A DNA stretch of 64,000 nucleotides. It comes from Pseudomonas sessilinigenes (lineage in GTDB: Bacteria > Pseudomonadota > Gammaproteobacteria > Pseudomonadales > Pseudomonadaceae). A program made the position numbers and the translations under genes. Where the stretch lies: positions 1,798,001 to 1,862,000 of the forward strand of contig NZ_CP027706.1 in NCBI RefSeq assembly GCF_003850565.1, read 5' to 3'. A model generated the notes under the pieces. That model ran no database searches and was not told where the DNA came from. It was given only the letters and a program-made list of their open reading frames with translations. Of the stretch, positions 1 to 9,717 are shown piece by piece (within the stretch, counting starts at the first letter, position 1; the number at the start of each line of letters is the position of its first letter).

Positions 1-1143
1 AAGCAGCAGCAGGCCAAGATCCGGGCCGAGGAAGAGGTGCAGCGCCAGCAGGAACTGCTGCCATCTCCGGCGCGGGCCATGGAAACCAAGGAGCTGGGCT
101 GGGATGACGTGACTCCCATCGACATGATCGGCCTGGAAGTCGGCTACCGCCTGATTCCCCTGGTGGACCGCAACCAGGGTGGGCAGTTGCTCGCGCGGAT
201 CAAGGGCGTGCGCAAGAAGTTGTCCCAGGACCTGGGATTCCTCATGCCCACCGTGCATATCCGCGATAACCTGGACCTGGCGCCCAGCGCCTATCGCCTG
301 ACCCTGATGGGCGTGATCCTGGCCGAGGCCGAGATCTACCCGGATCGCGAACTGGCGATCAACCCGGGGCAGGTCTACGGCACGCTCAATGGCATCGCCG
401 CCCGGGACCCGGCCTTCGGCCTGGAAGCGGTATGGATCGAGATCAGCCAGCGGCCCCAGGCCCAATCCCTGGGCTACACCGTGGTGGACGCCAGCACCGT
501 GGTCGCGACCCACTTGAACCAGATTCTGTACAAGCATTCCAGTGAGCTGATCGGCCACGAGGAAGTCCAGCAACTGATGCAGCTGCTGGCCAAGAGTTCG
601 CCGAAGCTGGCCGAGGAGCTGGTGCCGGGCGTGCTGTCGTTGTCGCAGTTGCTCAAGGTGCTGCAGGCGCTGTTGGCCGAGCAGGTGCCCGTGCGGGACA
701 TTCGCAGCATTGCCGAGGCCATCGCCAACAATGCCGCTAAGAGTCAAGATACTGCCGCTTTGGTGGCTGCGGTCCGCGTCGGACTCTCGCGCGCCATTGT
801 CCAAAGCATTGTAGGTACTGAGTCCGAGCTGCCTGTGATCACCTTGGAGCCAAGGTTGGAACAAATTTTGCTCAGCAGTTTGCAGAAGGCAGGACAAGGC
901 CAGGAAGAAGGCGTTCTGCTCGAGCCAAGCATGGCAGAAAAGCTGCAGCGTTCGCTGATCGAAGCGGCGCAGCGTCAAGAGATGCAAGGTCAACCGGTGA
1001 TCCTGTTGGTTGCAGGTCCGGTCCGCGCCATGCTCTCGCGGTTCGGTCGCTTGGCCGTTCCGGGTTTGCATGTGCTGGCGTACCAGGAAATTCCTGACAA
1101 CAAGCAAGTGACCATCGTTGCGACAGTAGGGCCCAACGGCTGA
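1..1143 (+). CDS. flhA: Flagellar export gate protein FlhA, C-terminal part (5' end outside window)
   Basis: FlhA forms the nonameric export gate of the flagellar type III secretion apparatus. The frame is open from base 1, so the gene starts upstream. The 380 visible residues are the end of the linker and the whole cytoplasmic FlhA_C domain, which docks export chaperones and substrates. The membrane half is not in the window. The GLEVGYRLIPLVD and late GPVRAMLSRFG stretches are typical of the family. It ends 11 bases before flhF, in the order flhA-flhF-fleN-fliA of polar flagellar clusters. Identity is by recalled family resemblance. Confidence 0.96.
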   Translation, partial: KQQQAKIRAEEEVQRQQELLPSPARAMETKELGWDDVTPIDMIGLEVGYRLIPLVDRNQGGQLLARIKGVRKKLSQDLGFLMPTVHIRDNLDLAPSAYRLTLMGVILAEAEIYPDRELAINPGQVYGTLNGIAARDPAFGLEAVWIEISQRPQAQSLGYTVVDASTVVATHLNQILYKHSSELIGHEEVQQLMQLLAKSSPKLAEELVPGVLSLSQLLKVLQALLAEQVPVRDIRSIAEAIANNAAKSQDTAALVAAVRVGLSRAIVQSIVGTESELPVITLEPRLEQILLSSLQKAGQGQEEGVLLEPSMAEKLQRSLIEAAQRQEMQGQPVILLVAGPVRAMLSRFGRLAVPGLHVLAYQEIPDNKQVTIVATVGPNG

Positions 1144-1154
1144 GGTAGTGGGTT

Positions 1155-2477
1155 ATGCAAGTTAAGCGTTTTTTCGCCGCCGATATGCGTCAGGCCATGA
1201 AGCTGGTTCGTGATGAGCTGGGCGCTGAGGCTGCCATCATCGGCAACCGCCGGATCGCCGGTGGTGTCGAGCTGACGGCGGCGCTGGATTACAAGTTGTC
1301 GGCACTGTCGCCGCGGGTTCCGAACATGGAGCTCGAGGACGAGCTGCGCAAGACTCAGTCGCGGATCGTCACGGCCCAGGCCGAACTCAGCCTGCGCAGC
1401 GAGGGCGACAGTACCTCGATGACCAACCGTCAGTTGTTCGCCGGCCTGCCGTTGACCGCCGCCGAGCCCCTGATCGAACCGACCCTGACCGAGCGCCCGC
1501 GCCCGGCGCCAGCCCCTGCTGCACCGGCGGTGGACAATCGTGCCCTGGATTCGATGCGTTTCGAGCTCAACGGCCTGCGCGAGCTGCTGGAAGTCCAGCT
1601 GGGCTCCCTGGCCTGGAGCCAGTTGCAGGGCAGTCGTCCGGAGCAGGCCAATCTCTGGCGCCGGCTGCAGCGCATTGGCCTTTCCGGCCCGCTGGCGCGC
1701 GACCTGCTGGCCTTGATCACCGATATCGACGAGCCTCGCCAGGCCTGGCGCATGCTCCTGGCCCACCTGGCGCGGATGATCCAGACACCGGAGCTCGAGC
1801 CTCTGGAAGAGGGCGGGGTGATTGCCATGGTCGGCCCGGCCGGCATGGGCAAGACCACGACCCTGGCCAAGCTGGCGGCGCGCTATGTGCTCAAGTACGG
1901 TGCGCAGAACATCGCGCTGGTGAGCATGGACAGTTATCGCATCGGCGCCCAGGAGCAACTCAAGACCCTGGGGCGGATCCTCAATGTCTCGGTGACCCAT
2001 GTCGACCCTGGCCAGTCCCTGGCCCAGGCCCTGGACCCACTGTTGCGCAAGCGCGTGGTGCTGATCGATACCGCCGGCCTGCAGGCCAGCGATCCGGCGC
2101 TGCGCATGCAACTGGAAAGCCTGGCCGGTCGCGGTATCCGGGCGAAGAACTACCTGGTGCTGGCCACCACTAGCCAGAAGCAGGTGCTGACCGCCGCCTA
2201 CCACAGCTACAAGCGCTGCGGCCTGGCCGGTTGCATCCTGACTAAACTGGATGAAACGGCCAGTCTTGGCGAGGTATTGAGCCTGGCCATCAGTCACGAA
2301 CTGCCGGTTGCCTATCTGACCGATGGGCCGCGGATTCCTGACGACTTGCATCTGCCCCGCCGGCATCAGTTGGTGAGCCGCGCAGTGAGCGTGCAGATGC
2401 AGGAAGAACCCAGCGAAGAGGCCATGGCCGACATGTTCGCTGACCTGTACCACAATCCGGCCAAGCGGGTCGGTTGA
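1155..2477 (+). CDS. flhF: SRP-type GTPase FlhF, polar flagellar placement
   Basis: 440 residues. FlhF is a membrane-associated SRP-family GTPase that recruits early flagellar parts to the old pole and, together with FleN, sets flagellar number. The N-terminal B domain is followed by a Pro/Ala-rich linker (about 110-130). The NG domain has P-loop GPAGMGKTTT at 227-236, then LIDTAGL and the guanine-specificity motif TKLD. The length fits other pseudomonad FlhF proteins. It sits directly between flhA and fleN, as in P. aeruginosa and P. putida. Confidence 0.96.
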   Translation: MQVKRFFAADMRQAMKLVRDELGAEAAIIGNRRIAGGVELTAALDYKLSALSPRVPNMELEDELRKTQSRIVTAQAELSLRSEGDSTSMTNRQLFAGLPLTAAEPLIEPTLTERPRPAPAPAAPAVDNRALDSMRFELNGLRELLEVQLGSLAWSQLQGSRPEQANLWRRLQRIGLSGPLARDLLALITDIDEPRQAWRMLLAHLARMIQTPELEPLEEGGVIAMVGPAGMGKTTTLAKLAARYVLKYGAQNIALVSMDSYRIGAQEQLKTLGRILNVSVTHVDPGQSLAQALDPLLRKRVVLIDTAGLQASDPALRMQLESLAGRGIRAKNYLVLATTSQKQVLTAAYHSYKRCGLAGCILTKLDETASLGEVLSLAISHELPVAYLTDGPRIPDDLHLPRRHQLVSRAVSVQMQEEPSEEAMADMFADLYHNPAKRVG

Positions 2478-2484
2478 GGTACTC

Positions 2485-2586
2485 ATGGATAGATTGCAGC
2501 GTATCTACATCGATGGTCTGCCAGGCACTGTTCCAATGGTGAACACGCAGCCAGTTATGTGGCCCCGTCTAAGTAAGACAAGGTAA
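2485..2586 (+). CDS. Possible 33-residue leader or small protein between flhF and fleN
   Basis: The 118-base flhF-fleN gap holds an ORF with ATG at 2485 and TAA at 2584-2586. It has a well-placed GAGG (2475-2478) six bases upstream, inside the flhF stop region. The predicted peptide begins MDRLQRIYIDG and ends in a basic tail. I do not recognise it. It could be a translated leader coupling flhF to fleN, or chance. Conservation across pseudomonads would decide. Confidence 0.3.
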   Translation: MDRLQRIYIDGLPGTVPMVNTQPVMWPRLSKTR

Positions 2587-2595
2587 AGAAAGAAC

Positions 2596-3426
2596 ATGGG
2601 CAGCATGCATCCCGTACAGGTGATTGCGGTGACCGGCGGCAAAGGTGGCGTCGGCAAGACTAATGTGTCAGTGAACTTGTCCCTGGCTCTGGCTGAGCTC
2701 GGCCGGCGGGTGTTGCTGCTGGATGCCGACCTGGGATTGGCCAATGTCGATGTCCTGCTGGGACTGACCCCCAAACGTACCCTGGCCGATGTCATCGAAG
2801 GGCGCTGCGAGCTGCGCGATGTGCTGCTCCAGGGCCCGGGCGGCATCCGTATCGTGCCGGCAGCCTCGGGCACCCAGAGCATGGTGCACCTGAGCCCGGC
2901 CCAGCATGCCGGCCTGATCCAGGCCTTCAGCGACATCGGCGACAACCTCGATGTGCTGGTGATCGACACTGCTGCGGGTATTGGTGACTCGGTAGTCAGT
3001 TTTGTCCGCGCGGCCCAGGAAGTGCTGCTGGTGGTCTGCGACGAGCCGACCTCGATCACCGATGCCTACGCCCTGATCAAGCTGCTCAACCGCGACTACG
3101 GCATGAACCGTTTCCGGGTCCTGGCCAACATGGCCCAGAGCCCCCAGGAAGGGCGCAACCTGTTTGCAAAGTTGACCAAGGTCACTGATCGGTTCCTGGA
3201 CGTGGCCTTACAATATGTCGGCGCAGTTCCCTACGACGAAAGCGTGCGCAAGGCCGTGCAAAAGCAGCGTGCGGTCTATGAAGCCTTTCCTCGTTCGAAA
3301 TGTGCATTGGCGTTCAAGGCCATCGCGCAAAAAGTCGATACCTGGCCATTGCCGGCGAACCCTCGCGGGCACCTGGAGTTTTTTGTCGAGCGGCTAGTGC
3401 ATCAAACAGCGGGACCGGTGCTATGA
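2596..3426 (+). CDS. fleN: Flagellar number regulator FleN (FlhG), MinD-like ATPase
   Basis: 276 residues. FleN (FlhG) is a MinD/ParA-type ATPase that antagonises the master regulator FleQ and limits cells to the correct number of polar flagella. The deviant Walker A KGGVGKT is at residues 16-22, with LLLDADLGLANVD and LVIDTAAGIG behind it. The MGSMHP start matches the usual pseudomonad annotation. The stop overlaps the fliA start (ATGA at 3423-3426), which implies translational coupling. Confidence 0.96.
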   Translation: MGSMHPVQVIAVTGGKGGVGKTNVSVNLSLALAELGRRVLLLDADLGLANVDVLLGLTPKRTLADVIEGRCELRDVLLQGPGGIRIVPAASGTQSMVHLSPAQHAGLIQAFSDIGDNLDVLVIDTAAGIGDSVVSFVRAAQEVLLVVCDEPTSITDAYALIKLLNRDYGMNRFRVLANMAQSPQEGRNLFAKLTKVTDRFLDVALQYVGAVPYDESVRKAVQKQRAVYEAFPRSKCALAFKAIAQKVDTWPLPANPRGHLEFFVERLVHQTAGPVL

Positions 3427-4163
3427 CTGCCAGTGGCTACAACCTCTACAAGAAGTCGGCGCGTGACAGCCAATACGAACTGATCGAGCGCTATGCGCCC
3501 CTGGTCAAGCGTATTGCCTATCACCTGTTGGCGCGGTTGCCGGCCAGCGTCCAGGTGGAAGACCTGATCCAGGCCGGGATGATCGGTTTGCTCGAAGTGT
3601 CGACCAAGTACGACGCGAGCAAGGGTGCGAGTTTCGAGACCTACGCGGGTATCCGTATCCGCGGTGCGATGCTCGACGAGGTTCGTAAAGGCGACTGGGC
3701 CCCGCGTTCGGTGCACCGTAATACGCGCATGGTCAGTGATGCCATTCGCGCAATTGAAGCTAAAACCGGTCGTGACGCTAAAGATCACGAGGTTGCGGCC
3801 GAACTTCAATTGAGCCTCGATGATTATTACGGGATTTTGAACGACACCCTGGGCAGCCGACTGTTCAGTTTCGACGACCTGTTGCAGGACGGCGAACACG
3901 AAGGGCTGCACGAGGATGGCGCCAGTGCTCATCTCGAGCCGTCACGGGACCTGGAGGATGAACGCTTCCAGGCCGCGTTGGCGGATGCGATTGCCAATTT
4001 GCCGGAGCGCGAGCGACTGGTGTTGGCGCTGTACTACGACGAAGAGCTGAACCTCAAGGAAATCGGTGAGGTCCTGGGGGTCAGCGAATCGCGGGTCAGC
4101 CAGTTACACAGCCAGTGCGCGGCCCGCTTGCGGGGGCGTTTGGGGGAGTGGCGAGCGCGCTGA
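3423..4163 (+). CDS. fliA: Flagellar sigma factor FliA (sigma-28)
   Basis: 246 residues. FliA directs transcription of late flagellar and chemotaxis genes. Sigma region 2 lies in the first ~90 residues (around AYHLLARLPASVQVEDLIQA), and region 4 is at the C terminus, with ALYYDEELNLKEIGEVLGVS as the helix-turn-helix. I chose the ATG at 3423 because MTASGYNLYKK is the conserved start and it overlaps the fleN stop. An open extension upstream is only the fleN sequence read in another frame. Confidence 0.96.
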   Translation: MTASGYNLYKKSARDSQYELIERYAPLVKRIAYHLLARLPASVQVEDLIQAGMIGLLEVSTKYDASKGASFETYAGIRIRGAMLDEVRKGDWAPRSVHRNTRMVSDAIRAIEAKTGRDAKDHEVAAELQLSLDDYYGILNDTLGSRLFSFDDLLQDGEHEGLHEDGASAHLEPSRDLEDERFQAALADAIANLPERERLVLALYYDEELNLKEIGEVLGVSESRVSQLHSQCAARLRGRLGEWRAR

Positions 4164-4166
4164 CAG

Positions 4167-4184
4167 GCAGTGTGGGGACACTGC
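4167..4184 (+). terminator. Hairpin just after fliA
   Basis: A perfect 7-bp stem (GCAGTGT / ACACTGC) with a GGGG loop begins 3 bases after the fliA stop. There is no T-tract, so it is more likely an mRNA-stabilising or attenuating hairpin than a strong terminator. Confidence 0.35.
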
Positions 4185-4329
4185 GCCCAAGACCGGTCGG
4201 GCCTTGTGCCTGGCCGGTTTTGCAGTATGTGCTCCATGCAGTCGTTGCGTGTTATGCCGGATTGATTGAATGGCGTATCCAGGTACTGGATGCGTTTAAG
4301 ACTGCTTGGAGGTCGAATTGGACAAGAAC

Positions 4330-4701
4330 ATGAAAATCCTCATCGTTGATGACTTCTCAACGATGCGGCGGATCATAAAAAACCTGTTGCGTGATCTGGG
4401 TTTCACCAACACGGTCGAGGCCGACGATGGCACCACTGCCATCCCGGTTCTCAACAGCGGGAGCATCGACTTTCTGGTAACGGACTGGAACATGCCGGGC
4501 ATGACCGGTATCGACCTGCTGCGTCATGTGCGCGCCGATGAAAAACTCAAGCACCTGCCGGTACTGATGGTCACTGCCGAAGCCAAGCGTGAGCAGATCA
4601 TCGAAGCCGCCCAGGCCGGCGTAAACGGCTATGTCGTCAAACCATTCACGGCCCAGGCGCTGAAAGAGAAGATCGAGAAGATCTTCGAACGCATCGGTTG
4701 A
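4330..4701 (+). CDS. cheY: Chemotaxis response regulator CheY
   Basis: 123 residues, a stand-alone receiver. Phospho-CheY binds the flagellar switch to change rotation. Acidic pair D7/D8, phospho-acceptor D52 (in [10 protein letters not shown]), T82, Y101 and K104 are all present. The ATG at 4330 is the customary start. However, the only good Shine-Dalgarno (GGAGG, 4308-4312) is 17 bases away from it and sits five bases before an in-frame TTG at 4318, which would add four residues (MDKN). The start is therefore unsettled. cheZ follows. Confidence 0.95.
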   Translation: MKILIVDDFSTMRRIIKNLLRDLGFTNTVEADDGTTAIPVLNSGSIDFLVTDWNMPGMTGIDLLRHVRADEKLKHLPVLMVTAEAKREQIIEAAQAGVNGYVVKPFTAQALKEKIEKIFERIG

Positions 4702-4731
4702 GATGCGTAGCCATTGCGCCACGGGGGAGCT

Positions 4732-5520
4732 ATGGAGCATAACGAATCTTCACTGGGCGACTTTGAGTCGACCCTGAAAAAACATGCGCTGGAGCTGGTC
4801 GAAAGCCTGGAAAAGGGCAAGTTCGGCGAAGCTGTGCAACTGATCCATGAGCTCAATCAGACCCGTGACCGCGGCCTGTACCAGGAAGTGGGCAAGCTCA
4901 CCCGCGAGTTGCATAGTGCGATCGTCAATTTCCAGATCGATCCGCACATGCCGCAAGCCGAGGAAGTTTCACAGATCACGGATGCCACCGAGCGCCTGTC
5001 CTACGTGGTCCGGCTGACGGAAGCCGCGGCCAACCGCACCATGGACCTGGTGGAGAGCAGCACCCCGCTGGTCAACGGCCTGAGCAGCGAAGCCCAGGCG
5101 TTGAGCGTGGACTGGGGGCGCTTCATGCGGCGCGAGGTCGGGGCCGAGGAGTTTCGCGAGCTGGCGCGTCGGGTCGACAGTTTCCTGACTCGTAGCGAAC
5201 AGGAGACCCGTACCGTCTCGGGCCACCTCAACGACATTCTTCTGGCGCAGGATTACCAGGACCTTACCGGCCAGGTGATCAAGCGCGTGACCCAGTTGGT
5301 CACGGAAGTCGAAAGCAATTTGCTCAAACTCGTCTTGATGGCCAGCCAGGTCGATCGTTTCGCCGGCATCGAACATGACCGTGCCTCGATCCTAGCGGAA
5401 AAAGATCCGCAAAAACATCTCGCTAAGGGTGAAGGTCCGCAGATTCATGCCGATAAACGGGAAGACGTTATGTCCGGTCAGGACGATGTAGACGATTTGC
5501 TTTCCAGCCTTGGATTCTAG
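4732..5520 (+). CDS. cheZ: CheY-P phosphatase CheZ
   Basis: 262 residues. CheZ dephosphorylates CheY-P. The active-site helix reads LLAQDYQDLTGQVIKRV, with the Asp/Gln pair of the family. The extreme C terminus DDVDDLLSSLGF is the CheY-binding tail. I took the ATG at 4732, which has GGGGGAG upstream and begins MEHNESSLG. A TTG at 4714 is in frame but less likely. It lies 12 bases before cheA. Confidence 0.95.
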   Translation: MEHNESSLGDFESTLKKHALELVESLEKGKFGEAVQLIHELNQTRDRGLYQEVGKLTRELHSAIVNFQIDPHMPQAEEVSQITDATERLSYVVRLTEAAANRTMDLVESSTPLVNGLSSEAQALSVDWGRFMRREVGAEEFRELARRVDSFLTRSEQETRTVSGHLNDILLAQDYQDLTGQVIKRVTQLVTEVESNLLKLVLMASQVDRFAGIEHDRASILAEKDPQKHLAKGEGPQIHADKREDVMSGQDDVDDLLSSLGF

Positions 5521-5532
5521 GAGCACCCATTA

Positions 5533-7809
5533 ATGAGCTTCGGCGCCGATGAAGAGATCCTTCAGGATTTCCTGGTTGAGGCCGGCGAGATTCTAGAGCA
5601 ACTGTCCGAACAACTGGTCGAGCTGGAAAGCCGGCCGGATGATGCGGATCTGCTCAACGCAATTTTTCGCGGTTTTCACACTGTTAAAGGGGGCGCCGGC
5701 TTCCTCCAGCTCAACGAGCTGGTGGAGTGCTGCCATATCGCCGAGAACGTCTTCGACATCCTGCGCAAGGGTGAGAGGCGTGTCGATTCGGAACTGATGG
5801 ATGTGGTGCTCGAAGCGCTGGACACGGTGAACAGCATGTTCGGCCAGGTCCGCGAGCGTTCCGAGATCACTCCTGCGACACCTGAACTGCTTTCCGCCCT
5901 GGCCCGCCTGGCTGAGCCGGCTGGTGCCGAACCCGCCCCCGAACCGGTGGTGGAAGAGGTGGTGGAAGTGGTAGCGGAGCCTGCGGCCGAAAGCCCGTCG
6001 GGCGATATCACCGACAATGAATTCGAACTCCTGCTCGACTCGCTGAGCGCTGCCAAGGCCGAAGCCGAGGCTGCACCTGCTGCTGCGCCAGCGGTTGAGG
6101 GCGAAGCGGCCAGTGATGAAATCACCGATGCCGAGTTCGAGTCCCTGCTGGACCAGTTGCATGGCAAGGGCCAGTTCGCCCCCGATGCCATCGCACCTGC
6201 CGCGGCCAGTGCCGACAGCGGCGCAGCCGCCGGCAGCGATGAAATTACCGATGATGAATTCGAAGCCTTGCTCGATCAGCTGCATGGCAAGGGCAACTTT
6301 GCCGTTGACGCGCTGGAATCGGCCGTGGCCGCCGTTCCCGCTACGCCGGCAGCCAGTGCCGCCGCCGCGGGCAGCGACCTGATCAGCGATCACGAATTCG
6401 AATCCCTGCTCGACGAGCTGCATGGCAAAGGCAAGTTCTCCGACACCCCGGGGACAGCCAAGCCCGCGGCCCCGGCAGCGGCTTCCGCACCGGCTGCGCC
6501 ATCCGCCCCGGCCGCCGCTGCGGTGGCCAAGCCAGTCGCGCCGAAAGCCGAAGCCAAGGCCGAAGCGCCGAAGCCAGCCGCTGCCCCGGCCCCAGCCCGC
6601 GCAGCGGCTGCGGCCCCGGCGGAAAAGCCTGCCAGTGAAGCAGAAACCACGGTGCGCGTGGATACCGCGCGCCTGGACGAAATCATGAACATGGTGGGCG
6701 AGCTGGTGCTGGTGCGTAACCGCCTGGTGCGCCTGGGTCTCAACAGTGGCGACGAGGCCATGTCCAAGGCGGTGTCGAACCTCGACGTGGTTACCGCCGA
6801 CCTGCAGACCGCGGTGATGAAGACCCGCATGCAGCCGATCAAGAAGGTCTTCGGGCGCTTCCCGCGCCTGGTTCGCGACCTGGCCCGGCAGCTCAAGAAA
6901 GAGATCAACCTGGAGCTGGTGGGGGAAGAAACCGACCTCGACAAGAACCTGGTGGAAGCCCTGGCCGACCCGCTGGTGCACTTGGTGCGCAACGCGGTGG
7001 ACCATGGTATCGAGTCGCCGGAAGAGCGCGAGGAGTCGGGCAAGTCCCGCCTGGGCAAGGTGGTGCTGGCAGCGGAACAGGAGGGCGACCACATCCTGTT
7101 GTCGATCTCCGACGACGGCAAGGGCATGGACCCCAACGTCCTGCGCGCCATCGCGGTCAAGCGCGGGGTGATGGACAAGGACGCCGCCGATCGCCTGAGC
7201 GATACCGAGTGCTACAACCTGATCTTCGCCCCGGGCTTCTCCACCAAGACCGAGATCTCCGATGTCTCTGGTCGCGGTGTGGGCATGGACGTGGTCAAGA
7301 CCAAGATTTCCCAGCTCAACGGCTCGATCAATATCTACTCGACCAAGGGCCTGGGTTCGAAGATCGTGATCAAGGTGCCGTTGACCCTGGCGATCATGCC
7401 GACCCTGATGGTGATGCTGGGCAACCAGGCGTTCGCCTTCCCGTTGGTCAACGTCAACGAGATCTTCCACCTCGATCTGTCGCGCACCAATGTGGTGGAC
7501 GGCCAGGAAGTGGTGATCGTGCGGGACAAGGCCTTGCCCTTGTTCTACCTCAAGCGCTGGCTGGTCAGTTCCGCCGCTCATGAAGAGCAGCGCGAAGGCC
7601 ACGTAGTGATCCTTTCGGTGGGTACCCAGCGGATCGGCTTCGTCGTCGATCAGTTGGTGGGCCAGGAAGAAGTGGTCATCAAGCCCTTGGGCAAAATGCT
7701 TCAGGGAACCCCGGGCATGTCCGGCGCCACCATCACGGGTGATGGTCGCATCGCATTGATCCTCGATGTCCCGAGCATGCTCAAGCGTTACGCCGCACGG
7801 CGTATTTGA
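5533..7809 (+). CDS. cheA: Chemotaxis histidine kinase CheA
   Basis: 758 residues. CheA is the autokinase of the chemosensory array and phosphorylates CheY and CheB. The P1 HPt domain (1-130) carries phospho-His H49 in [14 protein letters not shown] long Ala/Pro-rich linker (about 135-368) replaces a classic P2 domain and contains four repeats of an (I)xDxEFExLLDxL motif. It is followed by the P3 dimerisation helices (from ~370), the P4 ATPase ([30 protein letters not shown]) and the P5 CheW-like domain. It sits between cheZ and cheB. Confidence 0.97.
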   Translation: MSFGADEEILQDFLVEAGEILEQLSEQLVELESRPDDADLLNAIFRGFHTVKGGAGFLQLNELVECCHIAENVFDILRKGERRVDSELMDVVLEALDTVNSMFGQVRERSEITPATPELLSALARLAEPAGAEPAPEPVVEEVVEVVAEPAAESPSGDITDNEFELLLDSLSAAKAEAEAAPAAAPAVEGEAASDEITDAEFESLLDQLHGKGQFAPDAIAPAAASADSGAAAGSDEITDDEFEALLDQLHGKGNFAVDALESAVAAVPATPAASAAAAGSDLISDHEFESLLDELHGKGKFSDTPGTAKPAAPAAASAPAAPSAPAAAAVAKPVAPKAEAKAEAPKPAAAPAPARAAAAAPAEKPASEAETTVRVDTARLDEIMNMVGELVLVRNRLVRLGLNSGDEAMSKAVSNLDVVTADLQTAVMKTRMQPIKKVFGRFPRLVRDLARQLKKEINLELVGEETDLDKNLVEALADPLVHLVRNAVDHGIESPEEREESGKSRLGKVVLAAEQEGDHILLSISDDGKGMDPNVLRAIAVKRGVMDKDAADRLSDTECYNLIFAPGFSTKTEISDVSGRGVGMDVVKTKISQLNGSINIYSTKGLGSKIVIKVPLTLAIMPTLMVMLGNQAFAFPLVNVNEIFHLDLSRTNVVDGQEVVIVRDKALPLFYLKRWLVSSAAHEEQREGHVVILSVGTQRIGFVVDQLVGQEEVVIKPLGKMLQGTPGMSGATITGDGRIALILDVPSMLKRYAARRI
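6004..6438 (+). repeat. Four degenerate protein repeats inside the CheA linker
   Basis: In-frame copies start at residues 158, 195, 236 and 282. Each has the core (D/E)IxDxEFExLLDxL, and the last three continue as HGKG followed by Q/N/K and F. They are separated by 20-30 residues of Ala/Pro-rich spacer. Spacing grows along the chain (37, 41, 46 residues). The pattern resembles short docking motifs on a flexible tether rather than folded domains. Confidence 0.85.
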
Positions 7810-7856
7810 TTCGGAGGGGAGGGGCGCTTGGCCTCGCCCCACCTAACGGAGTGTTT

Positions 7857-8975
7857 ATGGCAGTCAAAGTCCTGGTGGTGGACGATTCGGGTTTTTTCCG
7901 CCGCCGCGTCTCGGAAATTCTTTCTGCGGATTCGAGCATCCAGGTCGTCGGTACCGCGACCAATGGTAAAGAGGCGATCGATCAGGCCCTGGCCCTCAAG
8001 CCGGACGTGATCACCATGGACTACGAGATGCCGATGATGGACGGCATCACCGCAGTGCGGCACATCATGCAGCGCTGCCCGACCCCGGTCCTGATGTTCT
8101 CTTCCCTGACCCATGAAGGCGCGCGGGTGACCCTCGATGCGCTGGACGCCGGGGCCGTGGACTTCCTGCCGAAGAATTTCGAGGACATCTCGCGCAACCC
8201 CGAGAAGGTCAAGCAACTGCTGTGCGAGAAGGTCCATAGCATCTCGCGCAGTAATCGTCGCTTCAGCAGCTACAGCACGCCAGCTCCGCAGCCGACTGCC
8301 GCTGCGGCGCCGGCTGCGTCCAGCTTCGGCAGCAGCCGCCCGGCACCAGCCCCGGCTCCAAGTCGTGCTCCGGCACCGGCTGCCAGTCCGGCGGCGCCAG
8401 CGCCCAAGCGCAAGGCCTACAAACTGGTGGCCATCGGTACTTCCACTGGCGGCCCGGTGGCGCTGCAGCGGGTGCTGACCCAGCTGCCGGCCAACTTCCC
8501 GGCGCCGATCGTGTTGATCCAGCACATGCCGGCGGCCTTCACCAAGGCCTTCGCCGAGCGCCTGGACAAGCTTTGCAAGATCAGCGTCAAGGAAGCCGAG
8601 GATGGCGACATCCTGCGTCCAGGCCTGGCACTGCTGGCCCCCGGCGGCAAGCAGATGATGGTCGACGGCCGCGGTGCGGTGAAGATCCTGCCCGGCGACG
8701 AGCGCCTGAACTACAAGCCGTGCGTGGACATTACCTTCGGCTCGGCGGCCAAGTCCTATAGCGACAAAGTTCTGGCGGTGGTGCTCACCGGCATGGGGGC
8801 GGACGGGCGCGAAGGCGCACGGTTGCTCAAGCAGGGCGGCAGCGCGGTCTGGGCCCAGGATGAGGCCAGTTGCGTGATCTATGGCATGCCCATGGCCATC
8901 GTCAAGGCCAACCTGGCGGATGCGGTGTACAGCCTGGACGATATCGGCCGGCACCTGGTCGAGGCTTGCCTGTAA
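7857..8975 (+). CDS. cheB: Chemoreceptor methylesterase CheB
   Basis: 372 residues. CheB removes methyl groups from, and deamidates, chemoreceptors for adaptation. The N-terminal receiver has D9/D10 and phospho-acceptor D55. A Pro/Ala-rich linker runs from ~140 to 180. The C-terminal esterase has the catalytic Ser in GTSTGG (S196), His in LIQHMPAAF and Asp in GMGADGREG. The start at 7857 ([10 protein letters not shown]) follows CGGAGTG. Its TAA shares a base with the motC ATG. Confidence 0.95.
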   Translation: MAVKVLVVDDSGFFRRRVSEILSADSSIQVVGTATNGKEAIDQALALKPDVITMDYEMPMMDGITAVRHIMQRCPTPVLMFSSLTHEGARVTLDALDAGAVDFLPKNFEDISRNPEKVKQLLCEKVHSISRSNRRFSSYSTPAPQPTAAAAPAASSFGSSRPAPAPAPSRAPAPAASPAAPAPKRKAYKLVAIGTSTGGPVALQRVLTQLPANFPAPIVLIQHMPAAFTKAFAERLDKLCKISVKEAEDGDILRPGLALLAPGGKQMMVDGRGAVKILPGDERLNYKPCVDITFGSAAKSYSDKVLAVVLTGMGADGREGARLLKQGGSAVWAQDEASCVIYGMPMAIVKANLADAVYSLDDIGRHLVEACL

Positions 8976-9715
8976 TGGATGTGCTCAGCCTTATCGGCAT
9001 CATCATGGCGTTCGTCGCCATCGTGGGTGGCAACTACCTTGAAGGTGGTCATCTGTCGGCCCTGGCCAATGGTCCGGCAGCCTTGATCGTGCTTGGCGGG
9101 ACCATCGGCGCGGCCTTGTTGCAGTCGCCGCTGAGTGCCTTCAAGCGCGCCATGCAGATCCTGGCATGGATACTGTTTCCGCCGCGGGTCGACCTGGCTG
9201 GCGGTATCGACCGGGTGGTCAACTGGAGCCTGACGGCGCGCAAGGAGGGCCTGCTGGGCCTGGAAGGCGTGGCGGATGCCGAACCGGATACCTATTCGCG
9301 CAAGGGCCTGCAGTTGCTGGTGGATGGCGCCGAGCCGGAAGCGATCCGCAGCATCCTGGAAGTCGACTTCTACACCCAGGAGAGTCGTGATATCGAGGCC
9401 GCCAAGGTGTTCGAGAGCATGGGCGGCTATGCCCCCACCATCGGTATCATCGGGGCGGTCATGGGCCTGATCCACGTGATGGGCAACCTGGCCGATCCAT
9501 CGCAGTTGGGCAGTGGTATCGCCGTGGCCTTCGTCGCCACCATCTATGGCGTGGCCAGTGCCAACCTGGTGCTGTTGCCGATCGCGGCGAAGCTGAAGTC
9601 CATCGCCCTGCGCCAATCGCGGTATCGGGAAATGCTCCTGGAGGGCATCCTGTCCATCGCCGAAGGCGAGAATCCCCGCTCCATCGAGCTGAAGCTGCAA
9701 GGCTTCATGGACTGA
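8975..9715 (+). CDS. motC: Flagellar stator subunit MotC (MotA family)
   Basis: 246 residues. MotC is the MotA-type proton-channel subunit of the second stator (MotCD), which in P. aeruginosa is needed for swarming and high-load swimming. It has two N-terminal and two C-terminal membrane segments, with YAPTIGIIGAVMGLIHVMG as the conserved third helix. The ATG at 8975 shares its A with the last base of the cheB stop (TAATG), which points to coupled translation, and motD follows after two bases. Confidence 0.94.
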   Translation: MDVLSLIGIIMAFVAIVGGNYLEGGHLSALANGPAALIVLGGTIGAALLQSPLSAFKRAMQILAWILFPPRVDLAGGIDRVVNWSLTARKEGLLGLEGVADAEPDTYSRKGLQLLVDGAEPEAIRSILEVDFYTQESRDIEAAKVFESMGGYAPTIGIIGAVMGLIHVMGNLADPSQLGSGIAVAFVATIYGVASANLVLLPIAAKLKSIALRQSRYREMLLEGILSIAEGENPRSIELKLQGFMD

Positions 9716-9717
9716 TT

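Noticed and set aside
990-2486. A 498-codon minus-strand open frame opposite flhF
   Set aside because: Shadow frame of flhF; no recognisable domain.
4164-4329. Riboswitch between fliA and cheY
   Set aside because: Only a short GGGG-loop hairpin is present; no known riboswitch core, and the remainder is unstructured by eye.
5593-7842. A 749-codon minus-strand open frame opposite cheA
   Set aside because: Amino acid composition (His/Gln/Gly-rich) is that of a shadow frame; cheA is certain.
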